A stretch of 64,000 nt of DNA from Musa acuminata AAA Group (taxonomy: Eukaryota; Streptophyta; Magnoliopsida; Zingiberales; Musaceae), in the NCBI RefSeq assembly GCF_036884655.1, contig NC_088345.1, forward strand, positions 29,040,001 through 29,104,000. The letters are read 5' to 3'. Position 1 is the first letter of the stretch, and every line of letters begins with the position of its first letter. The notes beneath the pieces were generated by a model, which did no database searches, was not told the origin of the DNA, and was given only the letters and a program-made list of their open reading frames with translations. A program made the translations under genes and the position numbers. This document shows, piece after piece, positions 33,375-45,310 of the stretch.

Positions 33375-34485
33375 TGTTAGGATCAAGAGTGGCACTAAGA
33401 GGGGGGGGGGAGGGTGAATTAGTGCAGCAAAAAATTCTTCGATTTCATAAAATATTTCCTACGTTCGATGGAAATCGATTCAGAATGATAGTAACTTGAA
33501 ACGTAAGAGAGCGTAAGTGTAGTGAAAGCAAGATGAGGAGGAGAAGCAATTTGCTATGAAATGATTTACAGTTAAAGTAAATTGCTCAAAACGAAATGCA
33601 AACCAGAATTTTGAGTGGTTCGGTCAATGTGACCTACATCCACTTTCGGATTCCTCCTCCGTCGAGGTCATCAGCATCCACTAAAGGCCTTCCTTCAATA
33701 GGTGAAGACTAATCACCTTTTATAGCTCTTTCTCCTTTTGTCGGGTTTAGGAGAGAGCCCTTACAAGTCTCACATCTCTCTTGAATGATCTCAAAAATTA
33801 GAAAGGGAGGAGGAGGACTCTAGCACTTGTTTATAACACTTTTACACCCAGATAACTCAAGATTATAATCATACTTCGATGCCTTTTCATGTAGAAAAGG
33901 GTGAGGTATTTATAGGCCCTAATGACTTTAAAAAATGGACCCAAAAAGTGTCTCATCCTGAATTTTCGGGGTATTGGTGGTGCCACCGCCATTACTGGGC
34001 GGTACCACCGCCTCTCACTTGACACTAGGCGGTACCACCGACTAACAAGGGTGGTACCACCGCTGGCAGCATTTGTTGCCGGCAGGGTGCCATAGCCTAG
34101 ACCACCTGGGAGACTGAGTCTCCTAGGCAGTGCCACCGTTGGCCCTGGCGGTGCCACCGCTGGCTAGGCATTTAGGTGCTAAATGGGCTTATCAATCTAG
34201 CCCAATTTTGCCCTATTAAGGGCCCAATTGGCCCCTAATTAAGTTAGTGGGATTACCTCCCAATTCTAACTTAATCTATTGTCTAACTACAATTACTAAG
34301 ACATAATCTAAGGCACTCTTGTTTCGGTACGTCAATTGCTCTTCTGGCGATCTTCCGACGATCTTCTGACGAACTCTTGGCAATGTTCCGGCGGACTCCC
34401 AGCAAACTCTTGGACTTTATGATGATCTTCTTGGCGAGTTCCGATGAGCTTCTTTGGCAAGCTCCTGGACTTCTTGGTTGGTTCC
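33375..34485 (-). repeat. Sir-3, truncated Sirevirus LTR
   Basis: It starts TGTTAGGATC with a poly-G tract at about 33402. It includes a TATA box (33907-33914), GGCGGTACCACCGCC-type palindromes (33970-34170) and the first TTCCGACGA sub-repeats (34330-34460). It stops at GGTTCC without reaching the GATTCAACA end and abuts an unrelated ORF. The left flank is CTTCA; no matching copy is found on the right in the window. Confidence 0.8.
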
Positions 34486-34808
34486 GTAATGGAGATGTAT
34501 TGTCCTAAGAGATAGGTAGACATTCTTTCTTCTTTATCTACTTGTATATTATTGTAAAACAATCTAACAAGTCTTGGATAGATGGGTTCACTAATTTGTA
34601 AAATAGGGAGTAGATCTAAGTTTGCAAACCATTGGATTATCTCTAAGTCTCTTAGTTCATTTAAATCTACATGTTTTCCCTTATTGACACTCCTAAGTTC
34701 GAAAGAGGAAAACTTTTCAGCATGATATTTTGAATCGAAAAGGGAAAGATCAAAATCTTCCACTAATCTCCTCTTCCCTTTGTCCCTTGAGGATCTTCTA
34801 GACCCCAT
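34332..34808 (-). pseudogene. orphan ORF, possible plant transposon protein N terminus, fused to LTR
   Basis: The 158-residue ORF begins MGSRRSSRDKGKR, a basic start, followed by a folded-looking segment (FDLSLFDSKYHAEKF, DLEIIQWFANLDLLP, YPRLVRLFYNNIQV, STYLLGQYISI) up to about residue 108. The remaining 50 residues are antisense LTR repeat translated in frame, so the natural C terminus is lost. The first part resembles the 'putative plant transposon protein' family found in LTR-element neighbourhoods, from memory and at low confidence. No frameshift breaks the recognisable part. Its upstream region (34809-35180) is unlike the Sirevirus leader. Confidence 0.45.
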
Positions 34809-35180
34809 AACTACTGCTATTTAAGAGGATAGTAATGAGCAAGAGTAAATGAATCAAAAAAAGAATTTAAGGGGTTCTTAGAGAATACCTTAGTGAGATC
34901 TTCAATTGAAGGAGAGATTGTTGATCTTTTGCTTCAAAATGAGGAGTATTTAGGATGCTATGAGGGGTGAAATGGAGGTGGCGAAGCTTTGGAAGAGTAA
35001 AGAGGGGAAGGGAGTGAGTTGGGGTCGGTTCCACCATCGGCCCTAGCTCGGGTTAAAAAGAGGCAGAATTGCGGGCGGTTGCACCGCTGGCTGGGGCGGT
35101 GCAATCGCTTGCAACACGTGATAGCCGGAGGTGCTACCTCCAGCTGGGGCGGTGCCACCGCCTACAGGCGGTGAGCACTT
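34809..35180 (-). other. upstream region of the orphan ORF, with GC palindromes
   Basis: In ORF sense this region has GGCGGTGGCACCGCCCC and related palindromes (35060-35170), then a pyrimidine-rich stretch and an AT-rich leader up to the ATG at 34808. The layout, with GC palindromes followed by a transcribed leader, mimics the Sirevirus U3 but the rest of the sequence does not match. A donor-like AAG|GTATTC lies near 34890. Confidence 0.4.
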
Positions 35181-35643
35181 GTTCTGATTGTAGTGTGATC
35201 TGATTTGAATGTTTTTGACTTATGAAGAATTTTCATTCAGAGCAATCAACTTTACTTATGTAATTACGTAAGAATTTTTCATTGTAAGATAAGAAATTTT
35301 GCATGATCTAGATAGATCTTGTGACGTGCATACTCTAAATGTCATGCACATGTTTGTGATAGATTGTTCAAGTTGGTAAGCCTTGCAAGTTCATGACAAA
35401 CTTAGTAAGTTCATGATATAGTTGGATTCGAAAGTAACGAACGGATGAAATCAATGAGTTCGAAAATCTAGAGGATATATGAAGTGAGAATCATGGGTTT
35501 CCAATTCTGAGAGATCAAATAGGATTGTATCTATATTGCATTTGTAATTTTAATTTTCTAATCCTCTTCTGTTATTTAGGCTAGAGAGCATTGCGAGTTC
35601 TTTTTGGATCTCGGGTCATGAATATCGAGAATCCAAAGAGCAG
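35181..35643. other. unassigned sequence
   Basis: About 460 bases match nothing else in the window. The stretch is AT rich and has no long ORF. It ends against the truncated gag-pol boundary of Sir-4 near 35643. Confidence 0.4.
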
Positions 35644-35683
35644 GATATTATTTCTTGCTCCTAGTTTAAGATGTTTTATGTCT

Positions 35684-37267
35684 TTACAATAAAGGATGAT
35701 ATTTAGGTACCCATTTGCTTTTGGGTGCCTCAAAAATAGATCTACATTGTTTATCATATTGCATAGAATTTATCATGGTTCCTTTAGGAACCCAAATTAA
35801 TTTGTTCGGACTAATTTTCTTGAATGGACAATAATGCGTTATGTGTCCAAGTTTGCAACAAAAGTTGCATTTGCTTTGGTGTCGAACATGTAAGATGGGG
35901 CCTTTTATGAAGGTGGTTGGATTTTGGTGAGGACTTCTCACAAATCCGATTCCACTTCTTTTGGGAACGTGACCCTTGTTTGCAAGGATCATGTTCAAAG
36001 ACTTGCTACCAACCTCGAATTTCTTCAAGGTGTCCTTAAGTAGCAAGTTTTCCTTTTGGAGAGTTTCTAGATCATGGCATTTTATGCATGAACCTAAACT
36101 ATCATGACATTCGGTTTTTAACTTATCGAAATTACAAGTAAGACTATCATGCTCCTTTTTTAGCAATTTATATTTTCTACTAATAATCTTGTATTCATCA
36201 AATAAGTCATGGAAGGCATTTAATAATTCATCAAATGATAAATCTGCATCTATTAAATTCGTTACCTCCTCTCCGATGGCCATTAAGGCATAATGAGCAA
36301 CTTGCTCGGTGTTGGACTCCCCTTCTTCGGGGGCGCTCGAGTCATCCCATGTTGCTTTGAGCGCCGTCTTCTTTGATGTTCTCTTTTTGACTTGGGGACA
36401 ATCACTCTTGTAGTGTCCCGGCTTTTTGCACTCATAGCAAATAACTTGGTCCTTCTTGGGTTCAAGTTTATTTTTTGTGTCATTCTTAAACTTGTTTCTT
36501 TTAATGAATTTTTTAAATTTTCTTGTTAGAAGTGCCAAGTCATCATCACAGTCCTCATCACTTGAGTTTTCTCTCAAGTGGTCTTTTGATGTTCTAAGTG
36601 TCATATCCTTCCTGTTCTTTAGAAGGATGTCTTCTTGCTCTTCATGAGCTTTGCAAGTCATCTCATAGGTCATTAATGATCTGATTAGTTCTTCAAGAGG
36701 AAAGTTGTTTAGATCTTTCGCCTCTTGAATAGCAGTGACTTTAGGATCCCAACTCTTAGGAAGGGATCTTAGAATCTTATTTACGAGCTCAAAATCTGAA
36801 AAACTTTTTCCGAGTCCTTTTAGACCGTTGACGACATTCGTGAAACGGGTAAACATGTCGCCAATAGTCTCACTCGGTTTCATCCGTAAAAGTTCGAAAG
36901 AATGTAACAAAAGATTGATTTTTGACTCTTTCACTCTACTTGTGCCTTCGTGAGTCACTTCGAGTGTGTGCCAAATATCAAATGTGGTTTCACAAACCGA
37001 AACACGGTTGAACTCGTTTTTATCAAGCGCACAAAATAAGGCATTCATAGCCTTTGCATTAAGAGCGAAAGCCTTCTTCTCCAATTCATTACAATCAATC
37101 ATTGGAAGAGAAGACTTCAAAAATCCATTTTCGACAAGATTCCAAAGTTCAAAATCCATAGAAATAAGAAAGATCCTCATTCGGGTCTTCCAATAGGTGT
37201 AGTCCGTCCCATTGAACATGGGTGGACGTGTAATAGAATGGCCCTCTTAGTTTCCGGTGTATGCCAT
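35684..37267 (-). pseudogene. Sirevirus gag with zinc knuckle, nearly complete (Sir-4)
   Basis: This is the best Gag of the window: 511 open residues from the internal Met at 37219, with the probable true ATG at 37265-37267 followed at codon 7 by a TAA. Order: N-terminal FNGTDYTYWKTRM; capsid core with ELWNLV, LDKNEFN, TFDIWHTLEVTHEGTSRVK, GLGKSFSDFELVNKILRSLP, SLMTYEMTCKAHEEQ; acidic and lysine-rich linkers; CCHC knuckle CYECKKPGHYKSDC (near 36400-36440); coiled-coil-like KKEHDSLTCNFDKLKTE; second knuckle CNFCCKLGHITHYC (near 35850-35890). A TAA ends it after HPLL; about 40 bases later homology to pol is lost at 35643. Confidence 0.9.
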
Positions 37268-37303
37268 CTCTCTTGGGTTTTAATCCGTTTGAGAGTTAAC
37301 CCC

Positions 37304-37315
37304 GCTCTGATACCA
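37304..37315 (-). other. primer-binding site of Sir-4
   Basis: The plus strand reads GCTCTGATACCA, complement of TGGTATCAGAGC, two bases from the LTR end. It matches the initiator-Met tRNA. Confidence 0.9.
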
Positions 37316-38024
37316 ATTGTTAGGATCAAGAGCACTAAGAGGGGGGGGGTGAATTAGTGCAGCGGAAAACCTTCTACGATTAAAAAAACTACGTTCGTTC
37401 GATAAAAGTGATTTCAGTAAGAAAGCCTGATTCGTAAATCACTTTAACATTTGATTAAGCGAGATGCAGCAAAGATATAAATGCAGTTTGCAGTTATGGT
37501 TCAAATCAGATAGTAGGCATAAACTGAAATATGATATTCGTACGAAAAAACTGATTTACGTCTAAATGCAGATTTATAAATCACTTGATTAAGCGAGATG
37601 CAGTTAAAGCAAGGATATAAAGGCAGTTTGCAGTTATGATTGAAATCAAGATGTAAACGCAAACTGAAATATGATGATCGTACGATGAAACTGATTTACG
37701 TCTAAACGTCGATTCGGAAAGTGCAAAGCTTGAAACCTGATCGTATATGCGCAGAAAGTAGTAAGCTTTTGAGGAGATTTGCAGTAAGGATAAGATGCTC
37801 AAAGTAAATGCAAACCGAGATTTAGAGTGGTTCGGTCAATCTTGACCTACTCCACTTTTGGCTTCCTCCACCGACGAGGTCACCGATGTTAGGATCAAGA
37901 GCACTAAGAGGGGGGGGGGTGAATTAGTGCAGCGGAAATCTTTCAGCGATTTAAAAATGAAAGCTGCGTTCGTCCGATAAAAACGATTTCTATGTAAAAG
38001 CCGATTCTAAGATTACTTAAGATT

Positions 38025-38560
38025 AAGCGCAGTTTACGTCTAAGCACAGTTTACGTCTAAACTGAGTTTGTGTCTAAACACAGTTTGCGTCTAAGCGCAG
38101 TTTAAGCATAAGTATAAAGACAATGTGGTGCTATTGTACAGCTCAAAAAGTAATCTGCAAAAAGCAGATTTACGTCTAAACGCAGATTTACGTCTTAATG
38201 CAGATTTACGTCTTAAACGCAGATTTACGTCTGAACTTTGAAACTCGTTTGTATACTCGCAGAAGGCAGTATGCAGTTGAAATCAAGACGTAAACGTAAA
38301 CTGAAATCTGATGATTGTGCGAGGAAAGCCGATTTACGTCTAAATGCAGTTTTACGTCTAAATGTTGAAACTCGTTCGTAAAATTACAGAAGACATTTTG
38401 CAGTTATAAATAGAATCAAAATGTAAATGTAAACTGCAAGGAAACTCGTTCGTAAAAGCGCAGAAGACAGTTCGCAGTTATAAACAGATTCAAGACGTAA
38501 ATGTAAGTTGCAATGTAAAGATAGTACGAAAACACCTATTGACGTCTGAATCCAGATTTG
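38025..38560 (-). repeat. ACGTCTAAACGCAGATTT repeat zone in LTR U5
   Basis: The motif (A/T)TTACGTCTAAACGCAG recurs about every 18-20 bases at 38025-38100 and 38165-38235, with looser copies to 38560. A larger unit TCGTTCGTAAAAGCGCAGAA alternates with it. A few single copies occur in the host LTR (37556-37700), so the array expanded from a family motif. Confidence 0.75.
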
Positions 38561-38975
38561 GAAAGATTAGAACTTAGAAACTTGTTCGTAAAAGCGCAGA
38601 GAGAAGTAGCTATGTAGGAGGTTTGCAGTAATGATAAAGTGCTCAAAATAAACGCAAACCAGAGATTTAGAGTGGTTCGGTCAGTCTTGACCTACTCCAC
38701 TTTTGGCTTCCTCCACCGGCGAGGTCACCGACGTCAACTAGGGGCCTTCCTTCAATAGGCGAAGGCCAACTGCCCTTTTACAGTTTCTCTCCTTTTGACG
38801 GGCTCAGGAGACAACCCTTACAGATCCTTTCTCTCCTCTCTTTACAACTCAAGACTTGAAGAACAGAAAAGAGGAGAACTTTTGGACTTTACACAAATTT
38901 GAGCTCTTAGAATCACTGAAAAGATCAAGAATTCGGTGTGGATCTATATCCCTTCAGTGTTGAATGGGTGGGGGG

Positions 38976-38983
38976 TATTTATA
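38976..38983 (-). promoter_or_regulatory. TATA box of the solo Sirevirus LTR
   Basis: The plus strand TATTTATA in GGGGTATTTATAGGCCCC follows the family layout. Confidence 0.7.
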
Positions 38984-40578
38984 GGCCCCAACCCAATTCA
39001 AATTTGGAGCTCAAAACGATCAAATCCCGGAATTTCGGGATCAGGCGGTTGCACCTCCTGACTGGAGATGTTGCACCGCCTGGCAGAGCTCGGAGACTGA
39101 GCCCAGGCGGTTGCACCTCTCTGTCAGGGAGGTTGCACCGCCTGAGTCTGGCTCGGTGACTGAGCCCCAGGCGGTGCCACCTCTTGACTGAGGCGGTTGC
39201 ACCTCTCTGCCAGAGCTCGAAGACCGAGCTCAGGCGGTGCTACCTCTTTATCAGGGAGGTTGCATCGCCCAGTCTAGCTCGAAGACTGAGCTCTGGGCGG
39301 TTGCATCTCTTGGCTGGGGCGGTTGCACCGCCCAGTCTCGCTGGGAGACTTAGCCTGGGCGGTGCTACCTCCCTGCCTGGGCGGTTGCACCTCTTTCACT
39401 ATTTCAGCTCACTTGGTTTGGCTCCAAACTTGGTCCAAACCAGTCCGAACTTGGGCCTAATTGGCCCCTACTTGGGTTATAGGATTAACACCTAATCCTA
39501 ACCTTAATTAACATGCTAACTATGAATTTAAAGATATTTTCTAAGCTATTACAAAGTCCGCAAGTCAAGACTCCTTCTGGTGAGCTTCCGGCAAACTTCC
39601 GGCGGTCTTCCGATGAACTCTCGGAAACCATTCTGCGGACTCCCGGCAAGCCTCTAGACTTCACGATTTGATCTTAACGAGTTCCAACGAGCTTCTTCGG
39701 CAAGCTCCGATCTTTCTCGGCGAGCTCCGCGAACTTCCAACGAACCTTCCAGTGAGCTTTCGAAAAACCCTTCGGCAAGCTCCCAACTCATTCTCGGCTA
39801 GTTCCGGTAGCATTCCCGACGAACCTTCGGACTTCCGTCGAACTCTCGAACTCGCAACAAATCCCTCGTGCTTGACTCCGACACTTTGTTTCGCTTTATG
39901 TCTTCATCGTTATCATAGTTAATCCTGCACAACAAAACAAAACTTCGATTGAGACAATTAATCCTTAGCAATTAACCAAGTTGTCCGATATGTCATTGGT
40001 CTCTCGACGCTTCGTCCGATTCTTCGGCGCATCGTCCTCTCCTGCAGCCTATTGCCCAATCGGCTAGTTGACTCCGCAACTCCGATATCCTTGGCACAAT
40101 ACCCGCTCTTCTTGGCCCGATGCCCGAGTCCACGGCCCGAAGCCTTCTGTCGATACATCGACCGATCCACTAGCCCGACGTCCAATCTTCTGACATGTTC
40201 CTTCGGCACAACATGATTTTCCTGCTTTAATTGTCTCATCCTGATCGAAGCATCCTGCGTCACTCAAAACACAGATTAAATCATAAACATATATCAAGTA
40301 GTTTCATCATCAAAATACGAGATTCAACAACCGACGTCAACTAGAGGCCTTCCTTCAATAGGCGAAGGCCAACCACCCTATTACAGTTTCACTACTTTTG
40401 ATGGGCTTAGGAGACAACCCTTACAGAATTTTCTCTCCTCTCTTTAAAGATCAGAACTTGGAAGAAAAGAGGGAGAAGAACTTTTGGCCTTTACAACAAT
40501 TTTGAGCTCTAAGAATCACAGAATAAGATCAGGATTTCAGTGTGCTTTGAGTGCCCTTTCAATGTTGAAAGGGTGAGG

Positions 40579-40586
40579 TATTTATA
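40579..40586 (-). promoter_or_regulatory. TATA box of Sir-4 5' LTR
   Basis: The plus strand TATTTATA in GAGGTATTTATAGGCCCC lies next to the GC palindromes at 40640-40960. Confidence 0.7.
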
Positions 40587-41456
40587 GGCCCCATCCCAAT
40601 TTGAATTTGGAGCTCAAAACTGTCAATTCCCAGAATTCCAGGATCTGGCGGTTGCACCTCCTGACTGAGGCGGTTGCACCGCCTGGCAAAGCTCGAAGAC
40701 TGAGCCTCTGGGCGGTGCCACCTCTGTCAAGGGCGGTTGCACCTCCTGCTAGAGCTCGAAGACCGAACTGAGGCGGTGCCACCACCTGACGGGCTGAGCC
40801 GCTGCCTGACTGAGGCGGTTGCACCGCTCAGCCTGAGCTCGGAGATCGAGCCCAGGCGGTGCCACCTCCTTGCTGGGGCGGTTGCACCGCCCAGTCTCGC
40901 TCGGAGACTGAGCCCAAGCGGTGCCACCGCTTGGCTTGGGTGGTTCAACTGCCTGGCAGAAATCAGGGTCCGAATGCGTTGATCCATTCGGCCCAATTGC
41001 CCCAAGATTAAGTTAATGGGATCTCCTCCCATTTCTAACTTAATCATTGTGCTAACTACGATATTCCCTATAATATTTACTGCAACTTGCTTCGATGCGT
41101 CAATCGCTTCTTCCGGCAAGCTTCCGGCGAACTTTCGTCGATCATCCAATGAACCCTTGGTGATGCTCCTACGGACTTCCGGCAAACTCCTGGACTTGCG
41201 ACAATCCACTTGGCAAGTTCCGACAAGCTTCTTTGGCAAGCTCATGGACTTCTCGGATTTGTTTCCGCAGAACCTCCGACGACTGTCTGAACTTCCATCG
41301 AACTCTCGAACTCCCAACGTGATCATTGTCTTGACTCCGGCGCAACTCCTGCTGCATATCTTACTTTCATCGTAGTTAATCCTGCACACTTATCTCAATA
41401 TATAGATTTGATAACAAATGACAATTGACTTCATCATCAAAATCTAAGATTCAACA

Positions 41457-42427
41457 GGTGCCACCACTCAGTCCAGCGGTGCCACCACTCGGTTCTCGGC
41501 TTCTAGGCGGTGCCACTACCTACACTATTTCAGCTCACTGGTTGGGCTCCAAACTTAGCCCAAACCAATTCGAACTTGGGCCCAATTGGCCCCTACTTGG
41601 CTTATAGGATTAACACCTAATCCTAACCCTAATTAACGTGCTAAATGTGAATTTATAGACATTTCCTAAGCTATTACAAAGTCCGCAAGTCAAGACTTCT
41701 TCTGGTGAGCTTCCGGCAAACTTCTAGCGGTCTTCTGATAAACTCTCGGAAACCATTCTACGAACTCCCGGCAAGCTCCTAGACTTCGCAATTTGATATT
41801 GGCGAGTTCCAACGAGCTTCTTCGGCAAGCTCCGATCTTTCTCGGTGAGCTCCGCGAACTTCCAACGAACCTTCCGGCGAGCTTCCGAAAAACCCTTCGG
41901 CAAGCTCCCTACTCATTCTTGGCTAGTTCCGGCAGCATTCCCGACGAACCTTCGGACTTCCGTTGAACTCTCGAACTCGCAACGAATCCTTCGCGCTTGA
42001 CTCCGACACTTTGTTTCGCTTTATGTCTTCGTTGTTATCATAGTTAATCCTGCACACACAAGCCAAAACTCTACTCCGATCTAGACAATTATTACAACGC
42101 AAATTGACATTCTGTTGCCCGACACGTCATTGGTTGGCGCTTCGTCCGATTCTTCAGTGCATTGTCCTCTCTTGCAGCTTGTTGCCCAATCGATAGTTGA
42201 CCTCCGCAACCCCGATATCCTTGGCGCAATTCTGCTCTCCTTGGCCCGATGCCTGACGTCAGAAGCCTTCTGCCATCTAATATCCTGACGTGATCTCCTC
42301 CGGCACAATGTCAATTCCTCCTGCGTCAACTGTCTAATCCTGATCGAGTAGACCTGCATCACTTAAAATACAGTTAAACATCTAAACACAATCAATTAGT
42401 TTCATCATCAAAATTTGAGATTCAATA
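41457..42427 (-). repeat. 3' LTR of Sir-5, U3 part
   Basis: It matches 46976-47953 of the 5' LTR in order (GCGGTGCCACC, TTCAGCTCACTGGTTGGGCT, TTCCGGC sub-repeats, GATTCAATA end). The U5 side is absent because Sir-4 interrupts at 41456 and the other half is not in the window. The last bases read AATA where the family has AACA. Confidence 0.85.
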
Positions 42428-42442
42428 ATCTCCCCCTTTTTG
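42428..42442 (-). other. polypurine tract of Sir-5
   Basis: The plus strand ATCTCCCCCTTTTTG follows the LTR end. Similar boxes recur at about 42500, 42645, 42932 and 43400. Confidence 0.85.
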
Positions 42443-45310
42443 ATGATGACAACTAATTGATGACTAACAGAGTTAACCTGAACTCCCCGAAGTTTAACCA
42501 AACTCCCCCTATCAATATGTCATTGATAGAACACTTGGATTATCCCAAATCCAAGCAACATTCATCACATGTTATGAAAAACATTTAAACCATCATGCAA
42601 ATATATATAAAATATTCAATTCAATGCATGAAGTCATCAATATACTTCTCCCCCTATGTCATCAACAAAAGGAAAAGTAGCTCTAGCTATTTTAAAAGAT
42701 ATGCAAATTTTTGTAACATGAAGCTAGATTTTCATCACAATAGATAAGCACAAAAGCATAACAAGATTCTTAAGTTCAATCATGGCAATTCAACACTTGC
42801 TTCTTGTGCAAGATTGCACTTTGCTTTTCTTTGCATGTTCTAACTAGCAAAAGCTTTCTCTCCTTTGTTTTTGTCGAAAAGAAGGGAAGAGTACAAGCTA
42901 GCCAGCATTTGCCTTGAGCTAGCAATCTTTCTCCCCCTATGTCATTACCAAAAAGAAGGAGAGGAACCAATGATTTAGACTTTTACATAAACTATGAATT
43001 TGCATCAATCAATATTTCAATCATCACATGATATAAACAAGACAACAATGCAAATAAATCATGCCATGAAAGACATCAATTGTTAAACATGATATGATAA
43101 TAGTCTCAAAAATTTCAATTTGCGATACATGTGATACATTGTGATACACTAAAAAATTTAATTCGATGCTTTTAAGGATATCAACCTATTTTTGATACAA
43201 AGCATGGCAAGAGCAATTATATTGCAAGTTTTCTAAGTTTTGCATTTTTTGCTTCTTTCGAGATAGCAATTCTTTGCTTCTCTTTAGATTGCAAGGTTTG
43301 CAATTCATTGGTAGTGTTCATGATAGCAAGTTATTTCAATGAAATGATCGAGCTAGCAAATTTTCCTTCCTTAGAAATATGCAGGCTAGTAAACTAACTC
43401 CCCCTTCATCATTATCAAAAAGAAGGGAGAAATCAATAGCTAAAAATTTTAATCATTATACAAGCCATATTACAAAATCATGTCATGATATCAAGAAAGT
43501 TCAAGAAGGACATGATTCATTTGACAAATCTTTTTAATAGAGCAAAAGAATTATACAACCAAGGATTATGATTAAAATATATCAATATCATAGATCAAGT
43601 CATGATTCGTGATTCATCATAAAGCAAATTAATGTTCAATCATCACATAAGGCATTTAAAGAATTTTTGAAACATAGGAGAATGATTAATTTAAGCATGC
43701 AATGTTTCAATCAAATTCAAGTCATGAATACCAATACTTTCATATTGTGAGTATCAATTCATGAATACCAAAAGATATTATTTGTGATTCTAGTTTTGCA
43801 AGATCAAGATTATGATTTAGATAAAATTCATTCAAATCAAATCGTTAACTTGAAACTCATAATCAAGTCATCAAAATCAATTTCGAGATTCACAAAATAT
43901 CATGAAATCATTAATCTTGATCAGATAGGAAAAGTATTTTTTAAGTGATTCTTCTTCATCTAAGCATGCCTTAGTCTTTATATGTCAAATCAAGATAAGC
44001 ATGAAAGTTCAAGACGTAAAGGCAAAATCTTATAAAATAACTCATCAAGCAAGATTTTAAACATTTATTTTCAAGCCATATAAAGAGTAAGTTAAGGATT
44101 CAATTATCTCATGTCATGAATTCCAATAGGCATCTCAAATTATCAACATCACAATAAAAAGATATTTCAAAAAGATATATCGATAAGTGATTCATTTGTA
44201 TCATTTTATTCATTCGGAAGATTCTCCTCTTTGGTAAATAAATTTAGGAGAACAAAATGAATTAAGGGAGATATAAGATGATTGAAGCATTGAACATGAT
44301 TCATATTTAAAATGTGTCTCATGTCATAAGTATGAATCAAGCATTTGTGAAATCTGAAATCATCCTCAAATCACATTCAATAAATTCATATATGACAAGC
44401 ATAGATTTATTGAAAAGTCGATAAGATAGAGGATCACATTTCATTTTTATAAATTTCTATTCATGTGATTTGCTTCTTATAAGGATGCCTTTACCTTTAA
44501 TAAAACAAGTGTCAACATTTAAGACAAAAAGGTAAATTTCGTAAAACAAATCATCAAGCATGATTCCATGATAACATCCTTTTAATATCTTGATATTCAT
44601 CATCAAGTATGATTTCAAAAAGTATGTTCAAGAGAAATCATTAAGACCAAATGCATGATACACTCATTTATTTTCAAAATATTCATCATGTTTATTTTGA
44701 TGAGATTCACAAGATCGGTAAAATAAATTCATTAATCTCAATAGGATAGAAAATTCATTTCCATTTCATACAATTGATTTCATGTGAGGGTATTCAAGTC
44801 TTTTGTGAAAATATGTATCATCATTTAAAATCGAAACATAAGTTCTGTCATGAAGCCGTCAAGACCAAACACATCATGATATCACATCTATCATCAAAAG
44901 ACTATCAAGAAATTCATACATAAATGTACATGCACTATGTCATCTTAATATGTCATGAGAATGTCATCTTAATTCGTCATAAAAACGATTAGACCAAAAA
45001 TATGTTAATCTAAAATGAGAGTTTCAAATCAACATTTATTTCAAAAACTCATGCATGACATAAAATCATCAAGATACACATGCATGGATTAATCCTAAGC
45101 ATTATCACATATCATATAATTATCATCTCTAATGTTGCATACATCATTCAACATTTCAAAACATAACATGCATGAAACCTTAGCAATATACTTTTCATGA
45201 TCAAAATTTTAATTTTTCAAAGATGCTAAAAAGAAAAACATGATATAATTTTTGAAAAACAATTTTTTTTTCCTATTCCTACTATCTAAATTAAGCACTT
45301 GTGAAAAACT
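42443..45310 (-). other. AT-rich 3' noncoding region of Sir-5
   Basis: About 2.87 kb separate the gag stop from the polypurine tract, with no pol homology in any frame and no ORF of note. The stretch is AT rich, full of ATCATG and TCATCAA words, and carries four or more internal CTCCCCC(T)ATGTCATCA boxes. The autonomous copies have only about 0.9-1.3 kb at this position, after a complete pol. Confidence 0.8.

Larger units (their letters stand above)
37887..40329 (-). repeat. solo Sirevirus LTR, 2.44 kb
   Basis: It begins TGTTAGGATC and ends GATTCAACA with a perfect ACCGA duplication (37882-37886 and 40330-40334); the host LTR continues CACCGACGTCAACTAG across the join. It is longer than its relatives because of an ACGTCTAAACGCAG repeat zone (about 38025-38560) and an extended GC-palindrome array (39040-39400). 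The TATA box is at 38976-38983. Confidence 0.92.
37318..41456 (-). repeat. 5' LTR of Sir-4, interrupted by a solo LTR
   Basis: The LTR runs from TGTTAGGATC at 37318 to GATTCAACA at 41456 and is about 1.69 kb without the nested solo LTR at 37887-40329. It contains a TATA box (40579-40586), GC palindromes (40640-40960) and TTCCGGCGA sub-repeats (41110-41300). The base after it begins GGTGC, inside the Sir-5 3' LTR. A second GGTGC-flanked edge for Sir-4 is not found, so its left side was rearranged. Confidence 0.88.

Noticed and set aside
38025..38560. Regularly spaced repeats resembling an array (CRISPR-like at first sight)
   Set aside because: Spacing is irregular, units are degenerate, spacers are not unique and it sits in a eukaryotic LTR.
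40727..41389. 220-codon minus-strand ORF and its plus-strand shadows
   Set aside because: It runs through the GC palindromes and TTCCGACGA sub-repeats of the Sir-4 LTR; equivalent ORFs appear at 4992-5345 and 26678-27100 only where repeats keep frame.
33375..41456. Idea that Sir-3 and Sir-4 are the two LTRs of one intact insertion
   Set aside because: The flanks differ (CTTCA against GGTGC), the LTR sequences are not close, and the DNA between does not form a continuous element.
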